Shown here: positions 34,031 through 42,405 of the stretch, piece after piece
How positions within the stretch are numbered: the stretch's first letter is position 1
Layout of the letters: the number at the start of each line of letters is the position of its first letter
Assembly (NCBI GenBank): GCA_021771185.1
Contig: JAETPN010000009.1
Location: 1-51,089 of the forward strand
DNA: 51,089 bases
Origin: Bacillota bacterium
Lineage (GTDB): Bacteria; Bacillota_I; Bacilli_A; RF39; UBA660
Reading direction: 5' to 3'
Translations under genes and position numbers: made by a program
The notes under the pieces: model-generated
What the model was told of the DNA's origin: nothing
Seen by the model: the letters and a program-made list of their open reading frames with translations, nothing else
Databases searched by the model: none

Positions 34031-34099
34031 CCGAAAGACAGAATTGAACTGTCCGCTGACCCTTACCAAGGGCCTGTTTTACCACTAAACTATATCGGC
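34026..34099 (-). tRNA. tRNA-Thr (anticodon GGT)
   Basis: 74 bases with encoded CCA. D stem GTTT / AAAC, anticodon stem GGCCC / GGGTC with loop TTGGTAA (anticodon GGT, reads ACC), T stem GACAG / CTGTC with loop TTCAATT, discriminator A. The acceptor GCCGATA / TTTCGGC has one T-T mismatch at pair 6-67. Downstream (left) are two terminator-type hairpins. Confidence 0.88.
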
Positions 34100-34195
34100 G
34101 AATACAAACATATTTTATCATATTTTGATGAGAATGGGAAGACGTTTTTGTAAAAATATGATATGATGAATAAAGAGAGTAGGAGGAATGGTAAG

Positions 34196-34801
34196 GTGAA
34201 AATTTCTAAAAAATGGTTGATCTTTTCTATGGCTTTAATATTCTTTCTTGTTCTTACTTATTTTGTCGTGATGAATCAAATTGATTGGTTTGATAATTTA
34301 TTGTATCAGCAAGTAAGAGCGTGGTGTTCTATTTTAGGGCATGATTTTTTCTTAGCTGTCACCAATTTAGTTCATCCATTGGTTCTTATATTAATTACAG
34401 TGATTTTAATGATATTTTTAAAGTCTAGGAAACTCAGTTTGTTATCATTATTTAATCTTTGTTTTATTGGTGGAGTTAATATTGTTTTAAAGACTATTTT
34501 TATGAGAGAAAGACCTATTGACTTTTTGTTATTTAAGGAAGAGGGATATAGTTATCCTAGTGCGCATTCAATGGTTGGTATGTGCTTTTATGGATTTTTC
34601 ATTTATTTAATTTGGCAATCTAATTGGAAAAAGATAAATAAAATAATTTGTAGTGTTCTTTTAGGAATCATCATTTTTCTCATTGGACTTAGTCGTATTT
34701 ATTTTAGAGTTCATTATCCTAGTGATGTTTTAGCAGGATTTTGTGTTTCACTTGTTTATTTAATTTTAGTTACACATATGATATCAAAGAAATGGAGTTG
34801 A
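34196..34801 (+). CDS. PAP2-family membrane phosphatase
   Basis: 201 residues from the GTG at 34196, chosen because AGGAGG lies 9 bases upstream and a TATGAT -10 box just before 34163 leaves no room for the earlier ATG. Five to six membrane helices. The triad is complete: KTIFMRERP (K-x6-R-P), PSAHS and SRIYFRVHYPSD (S-R-x5-H-x3-D). Family members dephosphorylate undecaprenyl or other lipid pyrophosphates. The next gene encodes a lipid kinase, which suggests a shared lipid-carrier or phospholipid pathway. Confidence 0.88.
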   Translation: MKISKKWLIFSMALIFFLVLTYFVVMNQIDWFDNLLYQQVRAWCSILGHDFFLAVTNLVHPLVLILITVILMIFLKSRKLSLLSLFNLCFIGGVNIVLKTIFMRERPIDFLLFKEEGYSYPSAHSMVGMCFYGFFIYLIWQSNWKKINKIICSVLLGIIIFLIGLSRIYFRVHYPSDVLAGFCVSLVYLILVTHMISKKWS

Positions 34802-34805
34802 GGTT

Positions 34806-35201
34806 ATGTCGTTATTTAAAAAGAAATTTAAAAAAGATATCCAGAGTCCTTTATGGAAAAGTTTTTATTATGCATTTTGTGGAATTGGTTCTGCGTTAAA
34901 GGAAGAACGTAATTTATGTATTCATTTTACAGTGATGATTCTTGTTGTAATTAGTGGACTTTATTTTGAGATTACAAAAGCAGAATGGATGACTTGTATT
35001 TTACTTTTTGGACTTGTGATTGCATTAGAACTTATGAATACAGCGATTGAAGCAACGATTGATTTATGTCATCCATCGCTTCATCCTAAGGCAAAGTTAG
35101 CAAAAGACACGGCAGCGGGTAGTGTTCTTATTGCGGCTATTGCGGCTATCATTGAGGGAATTCTTATTTTTTATCCGTATGTTTCCATGTTTATTTCATA
35201 A
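34806..35201 (+). CDS. dgkA: Diacylglycerol/undecaprenol kinase
   Basis: 131 residues, three membrane helices. The family core NLCIHFTVM near 39 and ALELMNTAIEATIDL near 75-90 (usual E-x-x-N-T-A-I-E) is intact, and AKDTAAGSVLI follows. In Gram-positives this family phosphorylates undecaprenol. It starts 4 bases after the PAP2 phosphatase gene (site GAGG), so the pair are co-transcribed. Confidence 0.93.
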   Translation: MSLFKKKFKKDIQSPLWKSFYYAFCGIGSALKEERNLCIHFTVMILVVISGLYFEITKAEWMTCILLFGLVIALELMNTAIEATIDLCHPSLHPKAKLAKDTAAGSVLIAAIAAIIEGILIFYPYVSMFIS

Positions 35202-35220
35202 AATTAAAGAAGTATGATGT

Positions 35221-35249
35221 TTGACTAATCATAGATAAAACCATATAAT
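35221..35249 (+). promoter_or_regulatory. Promoter of the MacB-like ABC transporter gene
   Basis: TTGACT, a 17-base spacer, then TATAAT, 26 bases before the start codon. A near-consensus sigma-A promoter. Confidence 0.85.
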
Positions 35250-35274
35250 ATATAGTATAGAAAGAGGGTAGAGG

Positions 35275-37851
35275 ATGCTTACTTTAAAAAGAATTACAAA
35301 AGTATATGAAAGTGGTCATGAACGTGTTGAAGCGTTAAAAGGTTTAAATTTATCGTTTCGTTCGAATGAATTTGTGTCAATTTTAGGACCTAGTGGTTGT
35401 GGGAAGACAACTTTATTAAATATTATTGGTGGGTTAGATAATTACACCAAAGGGGACTTAATGATTAATGGCGTATCAACGAAAAAATATAATGATCGTG
35501 ATTGGGATACGTATCGTAATCATTCTGTTGGTTTTGTTTTTCAAAGCTATAATTTAATTCCACATCAAACGGTACTAGCAAACGTTGAATTAGCGCTTAC
35601 ACTTTCTGGTGTTGGGAAGGTAGAACGTCGTAAAAGGGCAATGGACGCTCTTAAAAAAGTTGGCTTGAAAAAACACATGCATAAAAAACCAAATCAAATG
35701 AGTGGTGGACAAATGCAGCGTGTAGCGATTGCTCGTGCTTTAGTAAATGATCCAGAAATTTTACTTGCGGATGAGCCTACAGGCGCATTAGATTCATCGA
35801 CAAGTGTTCAAATTATGGATTTATTAAAAGAGATTGCAAAAGATCGTTTAGTTATTATGGTTACGCATAATCCAGATCTTGCAGAAGAATATTCTACACG
35901 TATTATTAAACTATTAGATGGGCGTGTTATAGATGATTCAAATCCTTATGAAGTATCGAAAAAAGAAGAAACACCCGTAAAGAAGACGAAGAAAACGTTT
36001 ATGTCCTTTTTAACAGCGTTATCTCTTAGTAAAAATAATTTAATGACGAAAAAGGGACGAACGATGTTAACCGCGTTTGCAGGAAGTATTGGAATTATTG
36101 GAATTGCCTTAATTTTGTCTTTATCCAATGGAGTTCAAAATTATATCAATCATATTGAACAAGGAACACTATCTAATTATCCTTTATCTATTGAGGAATC
36201 TAGTGTAGATATGGCGGTTTTGATGGAAGCGATGATGGGAATGAATGGCTCATCAAAAAAACATGATGATAAGAAAATTCATACTTCATCTGTGATGAAT
36301 GATATGTTAGAAACTTTATCTACAAAGATGACATCAAATAATTTGAAAGAATTTAAGAAAACTATGGAAAAAACGAAAGCACTAGATCCTTATGTTAATT
36401 CTATTACTTACGAATATGGATTACCAATTCATGTATATAATGAACAAGGTGTAGGTGGTATTGTTCAATCAAATCCTAGTAGACTCATGAAAGTTTTAGG
36501 ATTTGAAGATATGGAAAGTTTAAAAGGTTCTGTCTTCTCAAATGCCAGTCCAATGCTAGAGTCTAGTGATGTTTTTAATGAAATGATGGATAATAAGCAA
36601 GTAATAAAAGATCAATATGATGTAGTGGCAGGTCGTACACCGAAAAAATATAATGAAGTGGTATTACTTGTAGATGAGAATGAAGAAATTAGTGATTATG
36701 TTCTATATCACCTTGGTTTATTAAATATGGATGATTTAAAAGCAAATTATGAATCTTTATTAAAGGGGGAAGAGGTTCAACTTGCAAAGCTTAAAAATTA
36801 TACGTATGATGAACTTCTTGGCATGAAGTTTAAGGTGTTATTAAATTCAGATTACTATCAAAAAGAGCATGGTCTTTGGCGCGATATGAGTGAAGATCAA
36901 AGCTTTATGGATGAGGTTGTCAGAAATGCAGAGGAATTACACATTGTTGGGATTTTAAAACCAAATAAAAATAGTGTTGCAGAAAATGCGATGGGTGGAA
37001 TTCTTTATACCAAAGAATTAAAAGAGTATATTATAAAAAAAGTAAATGAATCAGAAATTGTAAAAGAACAAAAAGAAAATCCAGAAATCAATATTTTTAC
37101 TGGAAGTACATTTGGTGAAGATACATTCTCTTTCGAAAATTTAACGGATGAACAACGAATGATGTTAGCGTCTCTTAGTGATCAAGAAAAAGCAGTTTTA
37201 TTAAAACAATATGAAGAAAATGCTGGTGCGACGTTTGAATCAAATTTAAAAAGAATGGGAAGTGTGGATTTAGATTCTCCATCAACCATTAAGATTTATC
37301 CTAAAGACTTTGAATCGAAAGAAGAAATCGCTAGAGTTATTGAAGATTATAATAAAAAAGCAGAAAAAGATGGGCATACTGAAAATGTGATTAATTATAA
37401 TGATCTTGTGGGATCAATGATGAAATCAGTAACTTCTATTATTGATATTGTAAGTTATGTTTTAGTGGCATTTGTCAGTGTATCTTTAGTTGTTTCTAGT
37501 ATTATGATTGGTATTATTACGTATATTTCTGTGTTGGAACGAACTAAGGAAATTGGAATTTTAAGAGCAATTGGTGCTAGTAAGAAAGATATTTCTAGAG
37601 TCTTTAATGCAGAAACATTTATCATTGGTGCATGTAGTGGAATTTTCGGAATTGTATTTACACTTCTTTTAAATATTCCAATTAATCTTGTTTTAGAAAA
37701 CATGTTAGATGTTGCCAATTTAGCGTCTTTACCATTCGGTGCTGCTTGTATTTTAATTTTAATTAGTATGATCTTAACAGTGATTGCAGGACTTATTCCA
37801 TCTAGGTTTGCTGCCAAAAAAGATCCAGTAGAAGCACTTAGAACGGAGTAG
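35275..37851 (+). CDS. ABC transporter with ATPase and FtsX permease fused (MacB/BceAB-like)
   Basis: 858 residues. N-terminal ATPase (1-235): Walker A GPSGCGKTT near 39, Q-loop FVFQSYNLIP near 84, signature MSGGQMQRVAIARA near 142, Walker B ILLADEPTGALD near 162, H-loop VTHNPDLA near 198. A helix at about 265-285 begins the permease, then a ~430-residue extracytoplasmic region, then three helices (about 722-750, 780-805, 820-848) of the FtsX domain with the TKEIGILRAIGAS motif. Such ATPase-first fusions export or sense peptides and lipids; the substrate is unknown. No two-component genes lie nearby. Confidence 0.92.
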   Translation: MLTLKRITKVYESGHERVEALKGLNLSFRSNEFVSILGPSGCGKTTLLNIIGGLDNYTKGDLMINGVSTKKYNDRDWDTYRNHSVGFVFQSYNLIPHQTVLANVELALTLSGVGKVERRKRAMDALKKVGLKKHMHKKPNQMSGGQMQRVAIARALVNDPEILLADEPTGALDSSTSVQIMDLLKEIAKDRLVIMVTHNPDLAEEYSTRIIKLLDGRVIDDSNPYEVSKKEETPVKKTKKTFMSFLTALSLSKNNLMTKKGRTMLTAFAGSIGIIGIALILSLSNGVQNYINHIEQGTLSNYPLSIEESSVDMAVLMEAMMGMNGSSKKHDDKKIHTSSVMNDMLETLSTKMTSNNLKEFKKTMEKTKALDPYVNSITYEYGLPIHVYNEQGVGGIVQSNPSRLMKVLGFEDMESLKGSVFSNASPMLESSDVFNEMMDNKQVIKDQYDVVAGRTPKKYNEVVLLVDENEEISDYVLYHLGLLNMDDLKANYESLLKGEEVQLAKLKNYTYDELLGMKFKVLLNSDYYQKEHGLWRDMSEDQSFMDEVVRNAEELHIVGILKPNKNSVAENAMGGILYTKELKEYIIKKVNESEIVKEQKENPEINIFTGSTFGEDTFSFENLTDEQRMMLASLSDQEKAVLLKQYEENAGATFESNLKRMGSVDLDSPSTIKIYPKDFESKEEIARVIEDYNKKAEKDGHTENVINYNDLVGSMMKSVTSIIDIVSYVLVAFVSVSLVVSSIMIGIITYISVLERTKEIGILRAIGASKKDISRVFNAETFIIGACSGIFGIVFTLLLNIPINLVLENMLDVANLASLPFGAACILILISMILTVIAGLIPSRFAAKKDPVEALRTE

Positions 37852-37868
37852 TTAGTGGGAGAGGGGAT

Positions 37869-38198
37869 ATGATGGATAAAATACAAAAAGAAAAATTATT
37901 TATATATGTTTTATATCTAATTTTATATTTAGTAGTTCCAATAATAATTAGGGATACAGGAAGTGCAATCATTATTTTACTTTGCATACATCCGTTAATA
38001 ACATTTCTCATATCAAGTATCTATGGTTATCGTTATTCCTTTGATTTCCTTTATCCAATTTCGGTTGGTATCTTATTTATTCCCTCAATCTATATTTATT
38101 ATAATGAAAGTGCTTGGATTTATGTATTTGGTTACTTGTGTCTTGCTTTTATTGGCGAAGCTTTTGGTTTTGCCATAAGAAAATTTGTTCATTCTTAA
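37869..38198 (+). CDS. Small polytopic membrane protein, unknown function
   Basis: 109 residues with about four hydrophobic helices and a basic C-terminus (FGFAIRKFVHS). No named family recognised. Starts 17 bases after the ABC gene with a GAGGGG site, so it may be in the same transcript. A fragment of a diverged second copy of its C-terminus lies at 39268-39336, across the inserted gene pair. Confidence 0.65.
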   Translation: MMDKIQKEKLFIYVLYLILYLVVPIIIRDTGSAIIILLCIHPLITFLISSIYGYRYSFDFLYPISVGILFIPSIYIYYNESAWIYVFGYLCLAFIGEAFGFAIRKFVHS

Positions 38199-38261
38199 CA
38201 AATTTTTCTTTTTAATTTATATTCGTGATAGGGGTAATTCCTATGTTGAAAGGATGATTTT

Positions 38262-38303
38262 ATGTTAGAAAATGAAATGGGAGAAACTAGTAATTATGAA
38301 TGA
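38262..38303 (+). pseudogene. Left copy of the fabG 5' end (13 codons)
   Basis: AAGGATG site and ATG followed by MLENEMGETSNYE and TGA. The first codons and the upstream ~90 bases resemble the true fabG start at 39399 (MLENKVA). The short frame stops where the next ATG (38296) begins, so it may also feed ribosomes into the next gene. Confidence 0.65.
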
Positions 38304-38664
38304 AAATAGTCTAAAGAGTTCAGATATCAGGGGTAAAATTGATATAGCTTTTGCTAGATTAATTGGACCGCTTGCAATTATGAATGAGTTAAAATCTTAT
38401 GAAAACTCACAAGAAGAAATACATAACTTATTAGATATCGTAATAAAATGGGGTGCTAAATTTCAAAGTGTTCAAAATTTATCTTTTATAAATTCTGATG
38501 AAATACTTAGTGTATATAATAGGATGGATGCATTAAAAGATAAGTTTTTATTTGATAATAATTTAGGATTAGAAAGCGAATTATCAGACGAAATTGTTAT
38601 TTGGATATATGAATTAATGGAATTAAGAAAAATACAAATTGAAAGGGATTTAAAAAATGAGTAA
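38296..38664 (+). CDS. Helical protein of unknown function, first gene of inserted pair
   Basis: 122 residues from the ATG at 38296 (MNENSLKSSDIRGK); an earlier in-frame ATG at 38272 lies in the copied fabG fragment and has no ribosome site. The sequence is mostly helical, acidic and has no membrane segment or signal. I recognise no family. Its stop overlaps the start of the CFI-box gene by 8 bases, so the two are translated together and probably act together. Confidence 0.65.
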   Translation: MNENSLKSSDIRGKIDIAFARLIGPLAIMNELKSYENSQEEIHNLLDIVIKWGAKFQSVQNLSFINSDEILSVYNRMDALKDKFLFDNNLGLESELSDEIVIWIYELMELRKIQIERDLKNE

Positions 38665-39223
38665 TGAAAATGATAAAATAATAAGAGTGACTGGATATGG
38701 GGATAAAAAAGATGGGGGGAAAAGTGGAGCAAAAATAGATTTGTATTCTAGTGATCCCAAAATTGGACCACACGATTCAATCCATATTAAAGTAGATACA
38801 GATAGTAAAACATATGAAGCTATAACAAAAATAGATGGTGAAAAAGAATCTAGTTCAGGGGGCTGTTATTTGACTACATCCTGCATGAAATACTTTCAAG
38901 AAAAATTTGATGATAATTGTTATGAATTAACAGTATTAAGATGGTTTAGAGATAATTTTGTATCAAAAGAAGATATAGAACATTACTATGAAGTAGCACC
39001 TATAATTGTTGAAGCAATCGATAAAGAAGAAAAGGCTAGTATAATTTATGATTATATTTATGACAACATAGTGAGTTATTGTGTTAAGCAAATTGAATTA
39101 GGAAATTATGATGCATCATACAGTAGATATAAAAATAGTGTTTTGATATTAGAAGAACAGTTTGTCAAACCGACATTAATAAACAAATTCGTAAAAAATT
39201 TAAAATTAAAAATCAATAGCTAG
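38657..39223 (+). CDS. CFI-box-CTERM-like protein, second gene of inserted pair
   Basis: 188 residues. The N-terminal ~65 residues are polar and beta-prone (DKKDGGKSGAKID). The middle has GGCYLTTSCMKY then CYELTVLRWFRDNFV, matching the CFI-box pattern (C-[FY]-[IL]-T-T followed by L-x-x-L-R-x-F-R-D). The C-terminal half is helical. In other proteins this box closes modular proteins of unknown function, often accessory ones. The conserved Cys residues could bind metal or be modified. Cytoplasmic by sequence. Confidence 0.65.
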   Translation: MSNENDKIIRVTGYGDKKDGGKSGAKIDLYSSDPKIGPHDSIHIKVDTDSKTYEAITKIDGEKESSSGGCYLTTSCMKYFQEKFDDNCYELTVLRWFRDNFVSKEDIEHYYEVAPIIVEAIDKEEKASIIYDYIYDNIVSYCVKQIELGNYDASYSRYKNSVLILEEQFVKPTLINKFVKNLKLKINS

Positions 39224-39267
39224 TAAAAAATGTTATGTAAAAATTTTATCATGATACACGTCTTTGA

Positions 39268-39336
39268 TTACACATTATCGCATCATTTATAGGTGTATTT
39301 TTAGGATTTATGATGAAGAGATTTGTTCTTTCTTGA
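39268..39336 (+). pseudogene. Remnant of a second copy of the small membrane protein
   Basis: Frame ending at TGA 39334-39336 reads ASFIGVFLGFMMKRFVLS, aligning with LAFIGEAFGFAIRKFVHS at the end of the protein at 37869. The sequence after it also matches the left flank up to the fabG start. Confidence 0.75.
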
Positions 39337-39398
39337 CAATTCTTTTCTTTTTGTTTATATTGAAAATAGGAATGATTACAATTTTAAAGGAGGATAAA

Positions 39399-40136
<738 letters not shown>

Positions 40137-40144
40137 GAGGAAAT

Positions 40145-40771
40145 ATGAAACATAAAGTGTTAAGAAATCTTAGTTATGGTATGTATGTCGTAGGAGCTAA
40201 GGATGAAAAAGAGAATGGTTGTATTGTAAACACCGTTGTTCAAATTACAAGTGATCCTGCGGTGATTAGTGTTAGTATCAATCATGATAATTATACAAAT
40301 GAATTAATTAAAAAGACAAAGAAATTTAGTGTATCGATTTTAGGTGAACAAGTAGATCCTAAAATCATTGGAACTTTTGGTTATCAATCAGGACGTGATC
40401 TTAACAAGTATGAGAATATTGAAACAGAGGATCTTTCTGGTCTTCCAGTATTAAAGGATTCTTGTGGAACGATGATATGTCGTGTCATAAATATCGTAGA
40501 GACCACCACTCATACCATCTTTTTAGGAGAAGTGATTTCTTCTACAGAGGGAAATATGGATCAACCAATGACTTATCGTTATTACCATGAGGTATTAAAA
40601 GGGAAGAGTCCTAAAAATGCGCCAACATATGTAGAAGAAAGTACACCAAAGAAGACAGTATGGAAATGTAAGGTTTGTGGTTATGAAGTAGAAATGGATG
40701 AATTACCATCTGATTATCGTTGTCCTATTTGTGGTCAACCCATCACAGCTTTTGAAAGAATAGAAAAATAA
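40145..40771 (+). CDS. Flavin reductase-rubredoxin fusion (high-molecular-weight rubredoxin type)
   Basis: 208 residues. An N-terminal flavin reductase-like FMN-binding domain (about 1-155; NTVVQITSDPAVISVSIN near 28) is followed by a C-terminal rubredoxin (W-K-C-K-V-C-G-Y-E and YRCPICGQP, four Cys in two C-x2-C pairs, near 173-203). In acetogens and clostridia this fusion (Hrb) passes electrons from NADH to flavodiiron proteins to reduce O2 or NO. It sits 8 bases after the SDR gene. Confidence 0.9.
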   Translation: MKHKVLRNLSYGMYVVGAKDEKENGCIVNTVVQITSDPAVISVSINHDNYTNELIKKTKKFSVSILGEQVDPKIIGTFGYQSGRDLNKYENIETEDLSGLPVLKDSCGTMICRVINIVETTTHTIFLGEVISSTEGNMDQPMTYRYYHEVLKGKSPKNAPTYVEESTPKKTVWKCKVCGYEVEMDELPSDYRCPICGQPITAFERIEK

Positions 40772-40786
40772 TCTATTCTTTTTTTC
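40756..40786 (+). terminator. Terminator of the fabG-Hrb operon
   Basis: Stem AAGAATAG / CTATTCTT with a 9-base loop and T-run, overlapping the stop codon. Confidence 0.8.
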
Positions 40787-40842
40787 TAGCGATTTTCGAG
40801 TGGGAACGATCATATAACATGGTGTAGAAAGGAAGTGTTCGG

Positions 40843-41907
40843 ATGGATATAACGAACGAAAAGGTTGTTGGAGCAAATAGTGTATCAATCGTAGATTCTT
40901 TAAATGCTCCTTGTTTATCTTTAAAATTATTTCATCATGATATCCCTGAAACGTTAGAAAATGAAATCATCTTTAAAGTAGGTCAACATGAAACGGATGA
41001 AGTATTTAAACAAGTGGTGTTCACACTTTCACGCCCTTTGTTATTTTTTAATGAAACAAGTGATGTTTTTGTTTTAGAATCAACTGTGAAACAAAATAGA
41101 GTAACGATGAGTGCAAAAGTGATTCGAAAAGTGAACGAAACAGGAGATGCTTTATTAGAACAAGATGTTATAGAAGAAATTCCATATCAAACAATTACTT
41201 TATTTGAAGGAGAAAATTATATTACAACGAATTTAAATCATGTCACACTAGAAGTACTTTATCCTAAAAATACAGAATTTAATCGTAACTATTTAAATGT
41301 AGCTTTATATCATGAACAACTTGTGGATACCCATGTGACAGATCTTTATTTTAAAGATGCTTTTACAAAAACAACAGATGGTATTAATATTGATGCGAAT
41401 AATTTAAATGTGAATTGTCTAACATCAAATCATAATCATTTTCATTTGGATTCAGAAGGAAATCTTACAGTTAAAAGTTTAACTGTAGAAGAAAGCGTTG
41501 GTGGAGATATTGATTATAACGAAATATTAAATATTGTTTATCCTATAGGTTCTATTTATATGAGTGTAAATGCTGTGGATCCAGGAACTTTGTTTGGTGG
41601 AACATGGGAAAGTTTTGCGACAGGAAAAACGCTTGTAGGTGTGGATATTACACAAACAGAATTTAACATGGTAGAAAAAACGGGCGGAGAAAAGACGCAT
41701 AAATTAACGCAAGCTGAAATGCCAAAAGCAACTATAGATTTAGCACTAACAAAAGGCGGAGGTAGTGGACAATTTGCCTCAGTAACGGAGCAATGGGGAT
41801 ATAACGGAAAAGATAAACTAGGATTTGGACAAATTCGTGGTGGAGAAAAAGCCCACAACAACTTACAACCTTATATCACATGTTATATGTGGAAGAGGGT
41901 TTCATAA
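40843..41907 (+). CDS. Phage baseplate/tail-collar protein with Gp10-type C-terminal domain
   Basis: 354 residues with an AAAGGAAG site. The C-terminal ~130 residues (IVYPIGSIYMSVNAVDPGTLFGGTW, then GGEKTHKLTQAEMP and a closing HNNLQPYITCYMWKR) are the collar domain of phage T4 gp10-like and tail-fibre-end proteins. The N-terminal part is beta-rich and unassigned, with a trimer-like segment before the collar domain. No signal peptide. It directly precedes an ArpU/RinA-like gene and the RHS toxin gene, so it may be part of the toxin's delivery or display. Confidence 0.82.
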   Translation: MDITNEKVVGANSVSIVDSLNAPCLSLKLFHHDIPETLENEIIFKVGQHETDEVFKQVVFTLSRPLLFFNETSDVFVLESTVKQNRVTMSAKVIRKVNETGDALLEQDVIEEIPYQTITLFEGENYITTNLNHVTLEVLYPKNTEFNRNYLNVALYHEQLVDTHVTDLYFKDAFTKTTDGINIDANNLNVNCLTSNHNHFHLDSEGNLTVKSLTVEESVGGDIDYNEILNIVYPIGSIYMSVNAVDPGTLFGGTWESFATGKTLVGVDITQTEFNMVEKTGGEKTHKLTQAEMPKATIDLALTKGGGSGQFASVTEQWGYNGKDKLGFGQIRGGEKAHNNLQPYITCYMWKRVS

Positions 41908-41931
41908 AAACATCGAAAGATGTTTTTTTTA
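41906..41931 (+). terminator. Terminator-like hairpin after the baseplate-type gene
   Basis: Stem AAAACATC / GATGTTTT with loop GAAA and T-run. It lies at the 5' end of the next ORF if its first ATG is used. Confidence 0.75.
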
Positions 41932-41957
41932 GTGGTACTGCCAACAGTGAAAAGGAA

Positions 41958-42356
41958 ATGCCTCATATAATAACACGAGGGGTATGGGATGGAAGTGATA
42001 CTATAAAAATTTTAAGAAACTATTCCAATACGAAAAATGAATTAGCGATGGTTCAACTTAAACTAGAAGCTTTAACACATCGTGAAGATATGTTGAAACA
42101 AACGAAAGAACAGCTTGTAGATTATGAAGATCATTTAACGGAAATCTTGAAGATGATGGATCAAAAATTAAATGAATTAAATGGAATTGAATATACACTC
42201 TATTATGAAATTGTTGTTCGTGGCAAGAATGTTACTAAAGCAGTAGATTATGTTTCACTAAAATATGATAAAGATGTATCGACAATTTGGAAGAGTTATT
42301 ATCCTAAGGTAAAAGCAATGATTGACGAATTAGAGAAAAATAAAGAAGACCACTAG
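41958..42356 (+). CDS. ArpU/RinA-like phage late-regulator-type protein
   Basis: 132 residues from the ATG at 41958; the frame is open from 41880, but that longer start lies inside the baseplate gene and before a terminator hairpin. Neither start has an ideal site. A central coiled region is followed by GIEYTLYYEIVVRGKNVTKAVDYVSLKYDKDVSTIWKSYYPKVKA; this 'G-x-E-x-x-L-Y-x-x-I-V-x-x-G ... S-T-I-W-k-x-Y-Y-P-x-V-K' pattern recalls ArpU/RinA sigma-4-like regulators of phage late genes. It could control the toxin operon. The family call is from pattern memory. Confidence 0.55.
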   Translation: MPHIITRGVWDGSDTIKILRNYSNTKNELAMVQLKLEALTHREDMLKQTKEQLVDYEDHLTEILKMMDQKLNELNGIEYTLYYEIVVRGKNVTKAVDYVSLKYDKDVSTIWKSYYPKVKAMIDELEKNKEDH

Positions 42357-42376
42357 CGAAGTTCTAGTGGTCTTCT
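42345..42376 (+). terminator. Hairpin between the ArpU-like and RHS genes
   Basis: Perfect 12-bp stem GAAGACCACTAG / CTAGTGGTCTTC with a 7-base loop; weak T-run. It covers the stop codon and could attenuate read-through into the RHS gene. Confidence 0.75.
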
Positions 42377-42405
42377 TCATATAAGTGGTATGAGGTGAGA
42401 AAAAA

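Noticed and set aside
39264..39398. N-terminal extension of the SDR protein
   Set aside because: The extension is the remnant of another gene plus spacer. AGGAGG before 39399 and the standard SDR start fix the gene there.
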